64,000 bases of DNA. Origin: Bradysia coprophila (Eukaryota; Arthropoda; Insecta; Diptera; Sciaridae). The notes beneath the pieces were generated by a model, which was not told where the DNA came from, searched no databases, and saw nothing but the letters and a program-made list of their open reading frames with translations. The translations under genes and the position numbers were made by a program. Shown here piece after piece: positions 27,863 to 39,813 of the stretch (position 1 is the stretch's first letter; each line of letters starts with the position of its first letter). The stretch spans positions 5,436,140 to 5,500,139 of the forward strand of contig NC_050738.1 in NCBI RefSeq assembly GCF_014529535.1, written 5' to 3'.

Positions 27863-30800
27863 ATGAGTTCCACAAGAAATTTTATTGACACAGATTCGTC
27901 GGTGCTTGACAGTAAATTACGTTTCGTTAAGGTGAGTTATCACAAACCCAAACCCGTTCAATGTGCATCGTAATTTCAACTTATCAATTCCCTTTGTTAT
28001 TGTGCCAGAACGAGTTCGAGGAGGAATTCAACAGCATTTTGCAGAATCCATCAAAAGAACCGGATCTATCCCATTTGCCGTACAAAATCATTCAACCCGA
28101 TCCAGGTAATTGAATAATTTTCGACGATAAATGAGGTTACGTTCGTCTGAACATACTGAAATCGATTGATTTCTATTGTCTGTATTATGAATGAACTGAC
28201 TGGTTTGTCTGGTTTAAAATTTTGTGTGTAGAAAATCGATTCGAATTGTCAAGCCCCGTTAAACGATTAAACAAATATGAATTGTCGTTGGTTACTTCAG
28301 ACAGAGCCGTGTTGAAATGAAACGTTTTTTCGGCTGACATTCTAATTTGAATGTTCTTACTGATATCAGTTCGGTCAATGAACTCACAGAGAGGAAGGTA
28401 ATTATATCGTTGAATGCGGTTCAGTGGAGTATATTTAACCAGTGACCAATGAATTAGGAGACTTGTATCTTTAGGAATATCAATCTATCTTAACGTACAT
28501 CATCCCAAATAGTCTTCTCCACTAATAGCAGTTCTACATACCATGCCACCACAATCAACTGCTACACCCATGCGAATTACTTCCATTATTTTTCCTACCT
28601 TTTTACTGACTTAAGGGATTTGGATTTTATATCCGAAAGATATTAATTCTGTCTATATGTCGTCGACGCGACGATAATGTGACCATAAAATATCGGCCAC
28701 ACACTCAATTAACAGATAAATGCGATGTGTGTGGTGTGCTATATGCCCCCATTATTTGATTTTAAGCTGATCAGGTCCTAAATTTTAAGTGAGCTGATAA
28801 CGTGCCATTGATAATTTCGCACTCTGCTGATTATATATCCGGGTATTGTTATTCGATATTTTAATTCGAAATCAATCGAAACAAAACACGTAAACACTGG
28901 CGATAATGATGGACACTTGAAATTTAAAATGAATTGGATGACGGGTAAGAGTTTTGCTAATGGATGTTAGATGAAAATTACTGTGCGGGTGTGTCAATGT
29001 GAAAAATGTAGCGTCATCTTGTTGACTTATTTTGTCACCATTTACGTTCTTGAACGTTCTACAAGGCGTAGTGCAATATTGTAGGGAACCACATTTAAAG
29101 ACGGAAAATGTAAAAAAATGCGACATGCCATGAATGTGGACTGACTACATCAAAAATTTGTGGCCGGATCACATTGGTTAACGAGGAACGGCCCTGAAAC
29201 TGTGGACAGATCTAGAGGGATTCTTCTGAAAAACAGAAGACCGAAATCGAACGCATTTTCTATTGGAATTTTTTTATACGTGCCCAGTAAGGTATTCGAC
29301 CCCAGAAGCCAAAACCACTTTGAAAAAAAATCTTCGAAGCTTTTTTGGCTAGCGTGGGGTGATCAAAAACCGAAAACTTGCACTTTTCTTACAAAAATTT
29401 CTCCGGGTACACGAGCAGTACAGGGTTGTGTGGGGTGTCATTAGAAAGGTAATCACATGTACTATTGAGCCAAATAAGGACTTATTGGGTTTAAAATTCA
29501 TCGACACTGAAATATGTGCAGTTGAAGTTTTCAACCGAAAAAAGACTGAAAACTTACACTTTTCTTACAGAAATTTTTCGAGGTACACGTATATGCAATT
29601 ACCTTTCTAATGACACCCCACACGACCATGTACGTTTCGTGTACCTCGAGAAATTTCTGTAAGAAAAGTGTGAGCTTTCAGTCTTTTTTCGGCCACACAA
29701 GCTTCGAAGAATTTTTTTGAAAGTAGTTTTGGGTTCTGGGGTCGAATACCTTACTGGGCACATATATAAAATTCCGATAGAAAATGCGTTCGATTTCGGT
29801 CTTCTGTTTTTCAGTCGAATCCCTCCTAATCTTTAGAATTTATCGAAAAGTCCTCAGGGCCTCAATTCTCATTCATTCGTAACTTGACAGTTCCTATAGA
29901 GATTTTATACACGCAGCTGTCACGTTACGAATATTTGGAGTTACGAACGCATGAGAATCGAGGCCCAGGGCGTAGATTCTTATGCTGTTCCTAACTGGAG
30001 AGTTGCATGTATATAATCCCATAAGAACGGTCGATTCTCGTGAATTTACGAATTCGTAGCTTGACAGTTGTCACCTTAAACGTTACCAATCGTATGGACC
30101 ACTCTTAGCATTAAGGTGACAAATGTTAAGTTACGAATTTGTTAAATTCACGAGTTTCCAGTTTGTTTGTTTGGTAATGAATGTTCATAAACTTATTTGA
30201 TTTGAGGATAAGTTCGTTGTTTTTAGTACACTGCTTATCGGATAGTATCTAGTTCATATTAACGCGCAACTTTACAACGAGCAGTTGTCCTTCGTTTACC
30301 TCAGTTTTTTTTTAATTACAATTATTAGCTTTTCACAATCACAGTCGAGACCCACCACAATAACCCATAAAATCAATTTTTAGCGATAACCAAACTTCTC
30401 GAATTTCATATATTGATTTTCTATGTTCATATCGTCATTTCGTCATATTGCGAAGTTCATTTCGTTTTGTTTATTTTATTTTAATTCACATCCCGTTGTC
30501 GAAACGGTTCTCTCAGCGATTTTTTTTATATATTAAATTTGAGCTATTCTGCGTCATCGTTTCGCATTATCTTATTGTGACGAGCTTATCAATTTTGAAT
30601 GTGATGTATTATCAATACCAGATGTGTACGCTTCAAATAATATTTTTTTGCTGAGTGGTTTATTTACTCCATTTTAAAATGGAATTGGAATGGTTGGGCT
30701 GAAAGCCAGACCAACTCTTCCAATAAAATTTGCTTTTGCACATCCGGGTATGATTGTGAAATTCCCTTTGTTAGTGAAATTACACCTGGATAAGATTTCT

Positions 30801-33800
30801 ATTTGCTCAACAATATAAAGTTGTTGACTTTCTGATACCACGTTCCTTCTGATTCTACTCGTAAATTGTGGTAAAACGTTTTTTAATTGTCTCGTTAACG
30901 CTGTGTCATCGACGCCTTAGTACGTCCATTGTGATGAGAATAAAATTGACCAAATTCACGTTTGACTAATAACGCAATAACACTGCCAAACAACGTGCTC
31001 ATGTTTATTTATCCAATTTGTGTGTTCACATTGCAAAAAGATTTCCAATTTTTATTTCGAACTCTCAGTTGTGAGTGTGACTCACATTGCATGAAATGGC
31101 ACAAATTTTATCGCACCAACAACACATCTTACAGTTTCGTGAAATAAAATTTGCTTGGAACAGCGCAGAGTTAGCTTGCTCTTTCACAATAATAGCAAAA
31201 TGGTAAAATTTTAAGTATCCTTAACCTTGTTCACGGACATTTAAAATTGGCTGATCAGTCGAATCATAAAATTTTTGTGATGAACCGAAACATAAACCAC
31301 TGATCAATGATCGTGCGTTACATATACGAACCGGCATTTTAATGGGAGTAGATTTTTGATAATTTCACAATGTGAGTTAAACAATGTTGGAAACCTTGAC
31401 TTTATTGTACACACTTGTGGTAAACTTGTACGCTTGTATTGCGATTGATTTATGTTGAATTCATCACTTTTTATGTGTGCGGCTCATTAATCTCATCTGA
31501 GTAAATATCATAGTAAAATCTAACCGAAACGAGAATTATGTAATTGATGGAAAAAAAATCTTTCAATTTTCATTCACATACACACGAGAGACAATATTAC
31601 GAAATCGGTTCAAAGAGTCGAACAAAAATTCAATGTTTAAAAATAAAATGTTTTTTGATGGTAAATGTGAGTCGGCTGGTGTTGGTGTGGACGTTTGTGG
31701 AGCTCAATTAAAAACGTTGTTACCGATTGGCATGCATTTTAATCAATTTAATTGAAATGAATTCAAACGAATGGTCTATTTTCTGTGGAAAACAATCCGT
31801 TTTGCCTTATCAGCGATAGAATGTTTGCTCAAACTGTTCATCATTCCAACCGTTGTGACGAGTAAATACACACCACACACATGATTCAGAATCGGTAATA
31901 TTGAAAATTTCTGAATATTTTTGCTGAGTAAATACGCCGCGTCGCGAGTTTTTTGTTGTTTAACTTAAAATATATTTTTTCAACATAAACTTCCGCATAA
32001 TCATCGAATGTAACACAATATTCATCGACGCCACCATCTTAGCATAACTAGATTCTAACATAACTTATGATCGTCTCACCTGCACACAATTCTAAAGTTT
32101 GAAACGTGATTTCTTCCGATCGTCTTGTATTATGTACGTATTCGGTAAAGTCCACGCAACAACTGAAGCCGACTACAAATTATTAAAAGACAATCAAATA
32201 TTTGGTATTAAAATATTGCAAAGTCACTGTCTTTTATCACAACTGCCGTACAAACATATATTCATAAAACATCAATAAAAATCGTCGCGCTGAGAGATGG
32301 GAAACACACTTTTGCTTTCACTCAATGTATATTTAATGAAGATTATAAACCGTGCACCGTGTGTAGTGTAGCATGTACAGTACACCATTGACTTAAATAC
32401 TTTTTTTTTTCTTCAATGAACTAAATCAAATCGATTTTTCTGGAAATTATTTTGTTTGTTTCGGAACGAATAACTTACTTCAGTGTAACGTTTTAAATTG
32501 TCTGTAAGTTGAGTCGATCAAAGAGATTCTCGAAAAGAACGGCACAGATAAGTGTGCACAATTTTAAGTGATACCGCACGCTACGGCAAACTAACATCAA
32601 ACAGATTCTAAAATAAATATCTGCGGTCACAATGAGAAACGATAACGTTGTTTAAAAAAAACCTCCAATCGCTATTATACACTCTTTCACCGCGACTCTA
32701 CACACGAACACCGTCAATGTTAAAACCGAACTGAAAATGATTTGAATGTGAACGGAATGAAAATTGTTATTTAAGTACAAATTGTTTTAATGTTGTTTCT
32801 GTAACTTGAATCAAAATTGAGATACTTCGAGAGCGAATGGATAAAAGAGCTTGAGCGCATAATTATGAGAGTGACATTGGGAGTTCCATTGAGTGTTTTG
32901 TGTTGTGTTTTTTTCGTCAACAAATTTTTGTGTATGCTGTCGCCGACAGGTATTTTCATGCGTATGGAACGTATATAAATAAACTTACATTATGTGTGAC
33001 TGGATGCTTGAACTTGCTCTTATTTAATACGTATGTTATGTTGCGGCTCTGCGGAACATATGTTGCTCTAAGTATTTTCTTATGGTTGTCTTACACAGAA
33101 CTAATTTGCTTTAGAATTTTTGAATTTGGATCAAAAGTCAGGCCGGTTTTCTGTTTCTGCATGACATAGGTTTACTTCACTATGCCGTGGTTTCTGTAAT
33201 TTCTGATGTTGATAAGACAAAATTATTCGTTCTGTTGTTCTGTCCACTCATGATAATCTAATCAAAAGGGCCGTTCAATAACAAACAATGATTACCGTTT
33301 TGCAATGTTAAGCAATGAAAACCAATCACGTATTGAACTTCAATGGCAGAAGAAAAGAGGTCTTTGTCGAGTGTCTTTTATTAAATACTCGACACCTTGT
33401 TGTGGTCGTAACGAATATAAAGTGTTCTACAAATAAATCTGCTCCAGATTTGTGCTGTCAGGGTTCCCGATTAACATACTGGACGATAATTACAAACTAT
33501 ATTCGCAGATTGAATGAAAAATGTTAATTGTACGACAAGTTGACCATTTTCCACGTGAAAAGTGAAAGCGAATTATTTTATGAGGGAACTATAAATCGAA
33601 AAAGCCGGTTAGGTGTGAGAGAGTATTCAATTCATTGACCGTGTAAATCAGTAGACTGAGAGCACACACGCATGTCTGTCCCTCATAACGAAGAGGTGTG
33701 AAACACATCCGATATTCTACACTACCCAACTCGAATTGCGTGTTGTGGCAATTTTGTTTACTACTGGGAGGTGTGGGTAGGCCTAGTGTAAGTCTCATTC

Positions 33801-36800
33801 GCTTGAATAAATTGTGACAAAGTTCAATATGAATAGTGTATTGATGCCATATGAAGACTAAGGCTGCGAGCGCACTTACGCCGTTTAGCACTCCGTTTAC
33901 GAGTGAACAATGGAAGCTCCTCCCACTTTCCATTGTTAAAACGTAAACGGAGAGCTAAACGGTGTAAGTGCGCTCGCAGCTTAAAATTACAAAACTAAAC
34001 TTGTAGTGAAAGACCGGTTGGCAAATTGAAAATCAGATTTTCTCAACTGCGTGACGGAATGTAAAATGTTCGTTGCCTTTTCGGAGAAAAATGTTGTGTG
34101 CAACTCGGTTATAAATATTTTTTAGGCAAACGATGTGAATAGTCACATTCAGCTGCAGGCTCGAGTGACAATCTAGTGCTTAAAAAACCATTTATCACTC
34201 GGAGGCATAAGTTTCAATGAAAATTTAATTTTTATAATTTTCATCATGAGATTTCCACTGCAATTTGGTTCTTCAAAACGTAGGCAGTCTGACATCTTCA
34301 CCAACGTCAAGACGGAAATTTTTTCCTCTGAGTGTAACAATTAAGGCTCGGACTCGGTCAGTTTTTACCAGACTTGTACCTGAAAATAGAAAACATGATT
34401 TGACCTGAATTCGATCTGACCTGATTTTTATTTGACCTGACCTGTTTCAAAATGCCTTCGGCTTGGACAGAGAGGGTGCATAATGTACTATTAACTTCAG
34501 ACTCAAGTTACATAATCAGTATCTGATTGACCTGTTCCGAGCCTTAGAACAATAGGCGCGTAGGTTTTAAAGTGTGGCCTTATGAATGACTTTCTTGCAC
34601 GTGAGCTCTCGTCCTAAAACGCAAACTATTTGAATGAAAAATAAGTGAACGACAAAACAGTCAAACAGACTGTAAAAAAGGAAACAATTTCATACAAAAT
34701 AGTACTCGAGCTGTCACTCGAAGCCCTTTTGCTTGAAGTGCGTTGTTGTAATGAATTATCGAAAGAAAGTGGTCTTTTCACTCAATTTTTGTAGTAATAG
34801 AAAACCAAAAACCAAAAATAGCCAAATAAAAAAGGCTGTGCATCAATTTGTGTTTGTTTTTTATTGTATTTTACTGTACGGGAACGCCACGAAACCTATT
34901 CGAGTATAATCAATTATGACCTCTTTCTTATATGATAAAGAATTGTGACCAAAGAATTTATATAAATTCTTTGATTGTGACGCTTTAGTGACTTTAAAAT
35001 ATTAATTATCTCCAGTGCTGAACTGGCTGAAAAAAAGCCTCGGGAAAAAATCCAATAGGCCCATGGGCGACTGTTTCGAATGAGGCCCATACTATGACTG
35101 CGTCTGTACATAATTTAGAAGCTATACGAAAAAGGAGATGCTATTTGCACCGGTACAAATAGTGTCACTGTTATTGTACATGTAGTTCGTATATCACAAG
35201 CGGAGCGAGCGAAAAAATTTTCTTTGATAGAGCGAAAAATCGAGAATCTTTTTTCTGGTTCACGAATAGAATTGAAATGCGTTTTGATTAATTAAAGATA
35301 AAAAATATCACCCAAAGTTTATTTAATTTCACCCAGCGTTAGGCTGCGTTTCTCCGCTGTTTTGCGATTCCACTGACTTCATCCTTATCTTATATTGATT
35401 TCCTTAACAAGTTTCATTGAATTTGTAGAGAACAGTTCGAATATCTCCACCGTCTGTAACAGGTTAGTTAGATTTTACAAATAACTCATTACGAATCTAC
35501 ATTTTAAAAAGCCCATTTGGGTCTTCGTCTGACTCAGGCAAAAAGGCCCTTCGGGAATCCCTTGAATTCGCAGTGTGGCCAGGTCGGCACTGATTATCTC
35601 TAACAATCCTGGACGGAAGCTTTACCAGTCACACCGATTATTTTTATTAATTTTTCTTTTGATTGTTGATAGTTGACAAAAATACCGTCCAGACCAGATT
35701 TGGGCAGACAAATTTTTGACACTCACATTTCAAGCAAGACCTTCAGTAAATTGTGTAGTTGTTTCGACAAACACAAAATAACATTATACTGAAGAGATAA
35801 CCGCTTTTTAAAGAATAAACGAATGAGCAGATCAAACGTTGTTTCTGTGTTCTTGTTCAGTTTACTATACGATTGTTGTTCGCTTGAGAAAGAAAATGAG
35901 ATAAGATCGCTCAATTTTGACCTAGAACAACAATCGTATAGTGCATACTGAACTCGGCTGAACTAAATTCTTCCGTTACTGTACAGGGATCAATGCTAAT
36001 TAAAGCTTTATTTCCACTTACCAAAAACGTATTCCGTGTGAGAGACAAAGAATTTTTTCAATTTTTGCTTTGATTACTTGACAGCTCGATCTCTCACGGC
36101 TCTCACACGGAGTAGTTTTTGTTGAGTGGAAATCATACTTAATGAATGGTTTTAGATGAGGCGAGAACAACAGTTATAGATAACTCTCTGAGCAAGAGTA
36201 TGGTACGGTGGTACTGTTGTTAAATGAATAATCAAAGACTAAACTTTTGATACAGAAATTCAGTTAAATTTTGAATTTGAATTTTGAACTTTAGACAATG
36301 TGGCAGTCGGCTAATACCATTTCCTTCACTTCTCTTCCAGGATTCTGCATCAAAACTTACAAATTGATCGACGATGAAAAGCTCTTTATCAACATCTGCC
36401 AGTCGGACGGCATACCACCGCCGGAAAACATTACCACCGAACAGCTAACGACAATTCTAAGCACCGACAGTAACACCTACAAAGTTCCAATGAGCATCAC
36501 CGAAATTCGTCAAACCAAAGACAAATCGAACAATTTGGCCCGTGTCTGTGACATTGCCATCAATCCGCGTTTTTACGAGAAAATCGAACGAATCGAATTG
36601 TTCCGTGAATTTTTCTACACCATCATCGTCGAAGCAATGGAAACGAAGTACAACATCAAGGTGGACCAATCGAAATGGGTTGTGTTGAAGAATCGGAAAT
36701 TTGTTGGCAGTCTGATATCTCATAGGGTGCAGAATCGCGATGTCAAAACCGTGTTGGAATCGTACAAAAAGCCCACATCTGCGGACAAGAAGTTATTGGA

Positions 36801-37185
36801 AGAGCTGAGCGGTAAGCCGAAAAGTAATCTGATCGTGGAATTGGGAACCACCTACAACAATGCCACGAATCACACTACACCACAGCATCGGCTGGCATTG
36901 CTGCTGAGCAATCATTTGGTTGCCGAATTTCTATTACCTGGTGTTGTCAGCGACAAAGACATCGTTCTAGACGTTGGAGAAGATTGTATCGTATTGTCCT
37001 GTCCCAAACGTGCTTATTCAATCAATCAATTCTTTGACTATAAAATCGATCAGAACAAATCGTCGGCCAAATTTGATGACGCTTCATCGGTAATTTTGAC
37101 TTTGAATTTTATTTCGATTGTTCGATTGAAAAATGAAAAATTTTCTTTCCAGATTTTGACCGTCACAATGCCGATCTGTACTTAA
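27863..37185 (+). CDS. PIH1D1: PIH1 domain-containing protein 1 (R2TP component)
   Basis: Four coding exons, 27863-27931, 28009-28105, 36341-37089 and 37153-37185, phases 0, 1 and 0; 948 nt, 315 aa. PIH1D1 is the adaptor of the R2TP chaperone complex (with RUVBL1/2 and RPAP3) that recognises phosphorylated clients for assembly of snoRNPs, RNA polymerase and PIKK complexes. Seen here: PGFCIKT after a short acidic N-terminus, the family's entry into the PIH domain (about residues 55-190) including NICQSDGIPPPE and INPRFYEKIE; then a CS-like C-terminal domain (about 225-315) with HLVAEFLLPGV and the terminal ILTVTMPICT, matching the family's LTVTMP ending. The track-like ORF start at 36298 is inside intron 2: the acceptor cttccag ends at 36340. 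Intron 2 is 8235 bp. Confidence 0.92.
29214..29826. mobile_element. Long inverted-repeat element in PIH1D1 intron 2
   Basis: Arms of about 240 bp (29214-29452 and 29603-29826) with matched words such as acagaagaccgaaatcgaac, aaggtattcgaccccagaa and cctttctaatgacacccc. The loop (29453-29602) contains a further direct copy of the acttttcttacagaaatttt segment. No protein encoded. Confidence 0.85.
29857..29966. mobile_element. Hairpin MITE
   Basis: Inverted ends GGGCCTCAATTCTCAT / ATGAGAATCGAGGCCC, continuing with cattcgtaac / gttacgaacg. Confidence 0.8.
30039..30154. mobile_element. Hairpin MITE related to the preceding one
   Basis: Inverted ends CTCGTGAATTTACGAATTCG / cgaatttgttaaattCACGAG, continuing with gacagttgtcacctta / taaggtgaca. 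Both this and 29857-29966 contain a TTACGAA-type word next to a gacagt word, so they may be distant relatives. Confidence 0.8.
33861..33982. mobile_element. Hairpin MITE with 41-bp inverted ends
   Basis: AGGCTGCGAGCGCACTTACG at 33861 is matched in reverse complement at the right end, up to 33982, with very few mismatches over 41 bp; the central loop is about 40 bp and GC-richer than its surroundings. Confidence 0.9.
34343..34549. repeat. Inverted-end element with internal gacctga repeats
   Basis: Ends AAGGCTCGGACTCGGTCA and tgacctgttCCGAGCCTTA; inside are at least five gacctg(a) words. Class unknown. Confidence 0.55.
35141..35162. repeat. Solitary palindrome of the GCACC-GGTGC foldback family
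   Basis: CTATTTGCACCGGTACAAAT + ag is one unit of the palindrome that forms the ends of the element at 55593-56530. Probably a remnant. Confidence 0.6.
35855..35953. mobile_element. Hairpin MITE
   Basis: GTTCAGTTTACTATACGATT at 35855 pairs with aatcgtatagtgcatactgaac at the right end, with GTTGTTC/GAACAAC inside. Confidence 0.8.
36010..36132. mobile_element. CTCCGTGTGAGAG-family MITE, copy 2
   Basis: Ends TTTCCACTTACCAAAAACG and the inverse TTTTTGTTGAGTGGAAA, with (T/A)TTCCGTGTGAGAG next. Lies about 200 bp upstream of PIH1D1 exon 3. Confidence 0.8.
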
Positions 37186-38285
37186 CTTCGTGTTTGATGG
37201 AAGAGAAATCCAAAAAAAAAATTGTGATAAAAAATGATGAATAAAACGAGCCTGCAATTTCATGACACAACTTTTCATTATGTCGTATACCTCGATGGGT
37301 CTCATTTATGAGTTAGTCTCAATGCGATAGCAGCACTGTAATTGATGTTGTGACTGAAAAAAAAACATTACCAACACACAATTGTTTCGTTCTGGATCTG
37401 TAATCACATAAATTCTTCATGCAATGTTACCCACTGTAATAGCTAAGTGACGTGCATACATCCGGCAATGTATTTTCGTTTATTTATCTATTTGTTAGTG
37501 GATCAATGACGTGTTTGATATCGAAAAAAATGGATTTACGAACAGGTTTAGTGGACGTGTGATGTTGTACAGTAAAATTGATATTGGGTTACTCATGCAG
37601 GTCAATCAATTCTTTCTCAGTTCAAAGGATTAGCCTGAGTAAATGACCATGCAAGTTTCAGAATGTTATTAATCGATGTTGTAGATCAACGATCTTGAAG
37701 TTCGTAGATGAGAGTCTTTTAGTCATTTTTAAAGGTTTGTTTAGGGTTGTGTTGGACTGAAATGTTGATCGAAAACTACAATTTTTACCTGCCCTTTCGA
37801 CTAAAGAACCAAATATGTTAATAGCCGTTAACAATAGAATTAGAAAATCGGTTCAGTGGACAGGGAAGGGAGATTACGACAAAATGGAATATGAGTCACT
37901 AGTAGAGACGTGCGCCGACGCATTGTTGTCTGAAGAATTGCATCCGATCTATAGGCTAATGATGAAGTTTTCGAAGCATATAATGTTCCACAAAAACGTA
38001 CAGATGATACTTGCCTAATATAATCAACGATTTAGTGAGGAATCGGCGCAATTTCGATAACTTTCTTTGTAGACCCTTTCAAGGAATGTTGCCTTCGAAT
38101 GTTGATTGACCAATAACCATCTGCACGCTTTAGTGGAACATTGTATGCTTCGAAAACTCCGGCTTTAGCCTACAGATATTTAAACCAAAAACAACGTTCG
38201 CCGGCGACCACGTCTATCATGGGGTGTTGGTGCTTTATATTGCGTTCATAACTTGTTTCCACACAGTTTCATTAGCCACGATGTT
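37186..38285. other. PIH1D1 3' UTR and intergenic
   Basis: Several AT-rich stretches, no convincing coding sequence. A 67-codon ORF at 37815-38018 shows no domain and no splice context. Confidence 0.4.
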
Positions 38286-38530
38286 GTTTGATCTAACTAT
38301 TTTCAATAGATAGCACAGGTCATGTTCAAAAAAATGAAGTACAAGATTTTAGATCAGACTCAGACTTGGTTGAACTAATGAGCATGAAGAATGAGTTACA
38401 CTCTAAATAGAGTACTGAAACTGAACAGTGTATCATAAAAATTTTTACATTTTAACACTGTAAAGAAATTCTGAAAAAAATTCATTAAAAATCGTACTCG
38501 AAGTATTTTTTCTTGAAATGCGTAGGTTTA
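38286..38530. repeat. Degraded fragments of two MITE families
   Basis: catgttcaaaaaaatgaagt followed by acaagatttt (about 38325-38350) matches the interior of the TTAA-flanked MITE at 17885-18091. Then 38366-38527 resembles the CAACGCACTTCAAGC family (tctaaatagagtactgaaac, cagtgtatcat, cttgaaatgcgta) with diverged ends. Confidence 0.55.
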
Positions 38531-39813
38531 ACTAAAATCGGTTTGAATGTTATGGTATTAGCTTCATCTCGTAATATATATGAGAAAAGGAAAGTTTTAC
38601 GAGTAGGTTAAGGGATGACAATAAATAGAATTCACGCCGTAAGGGTGCCTAAAATTTGGATTTCCAAGACTTGCATGAGAAAGATTTTGAATTTCGACCG
38701 CACTTACAGCGTGAATTATAAAAAAATTCCTCAAAGTTTACTGTCTTGTCTTTACAAGTATTTCTCAACTGTGCGACATGATTAACTAAGCTTAATTCCA
38801 CTCAAACGCGGTGGGAGGATGCGTTTTGCCGATGCGATCTCTAATGACACTTCAGTTGAGAAAATTTGTATTTTCCCAACTCTTCTTTTTTCCCTCGTTT
38901 TTTCCACGGGGCGAACAAGACTTTTTTCTCTTTCAAACTGTCACTTTGCTGTGGTTTTAAAATTTCACAGCTACGATATTTCACGGATGTTTTACCAAAT
39001 TGAGGCTATCTCACCTGAAAATAGAGCGCACAGGCCAACAGAAGTTTCCGATTTCTGCTTTGCCCACGTAAAAAATTTAACGTTCGTATCTGAGCGAATT
39101 TCGATTTCGTTATTAAAATGAAGATATACCACAGAATATACCACAGAAGGAGTGCATTTCAGGAATATTGTCTGAAAAAACCGGTTAAGACACCTCTGTG
39201 TTAATCTCGTAGACAATAGCACCCATATTTTCAAGTGAATTTAGAGGAAATTGTTCTTTGTAGTACTTATATGGAAAATATGCACTGAACTGTTCCAATT
39301 TGGGTGCCTTCGTAGTTTACTCAACAATTTCTTTCAGATCCTAGTGTTGCACTAGCACTAGGGCCTAGTGTCTAGGTATGTATACATTTTTGGCTCCTTG
39401 TATATACTGGTTCGTACGGTATTCATCGAGACTGACACTACAAAAAAAACTGTTCGAAAAGTTTTCGCGCCCATTTTATCAAGTTAACGTAATACTCACG
39501 TAAATAGTGGCGCGCAACTTATTAGAAATGTCAAAATATGACATATGTCTACGTCAATTTAGTCAAATTAGGGACAATAACAAAAGTGTTATTATAGACT
39601 CAGTTACATTTTGAGTTTGGTTCTCTTATCTATATGAATATTTAATCTAATCGAAAATCACTCGTTCTGTCTCGTTAAATATTAGTTGTTGGAATAGAGT
39701 CGACGTCTTTCAAATAAGAAATTGTTCAGCTCGGCATTGAGTGTATTTTTCTCGCTACGTTTTGATTGTTTCGATGAGTCATTTTTAAAGAATTCTTCTA
39801 ATTGCTGTGAAAA
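38531..39813. other. Intergenic and NIPA upstream region
   Basis: No gene or clear repeat recognised. Contains the presumed promoter and any non-coding first exon of the NIPA gene. Confidence 0.4.

Noticed and set aside
36298-36340. ATG at 36298 as start of PIH1D1
   Set aside because: A splice acceptor at 36340 and two upstream exons give a better N-terminus with matching phases; the first 14 codons of that ORF are intronic.
37815-38018. 67-codon ORF
   Set aside because: No domain, no signal peptide, no neighbouring exon with matching phase.
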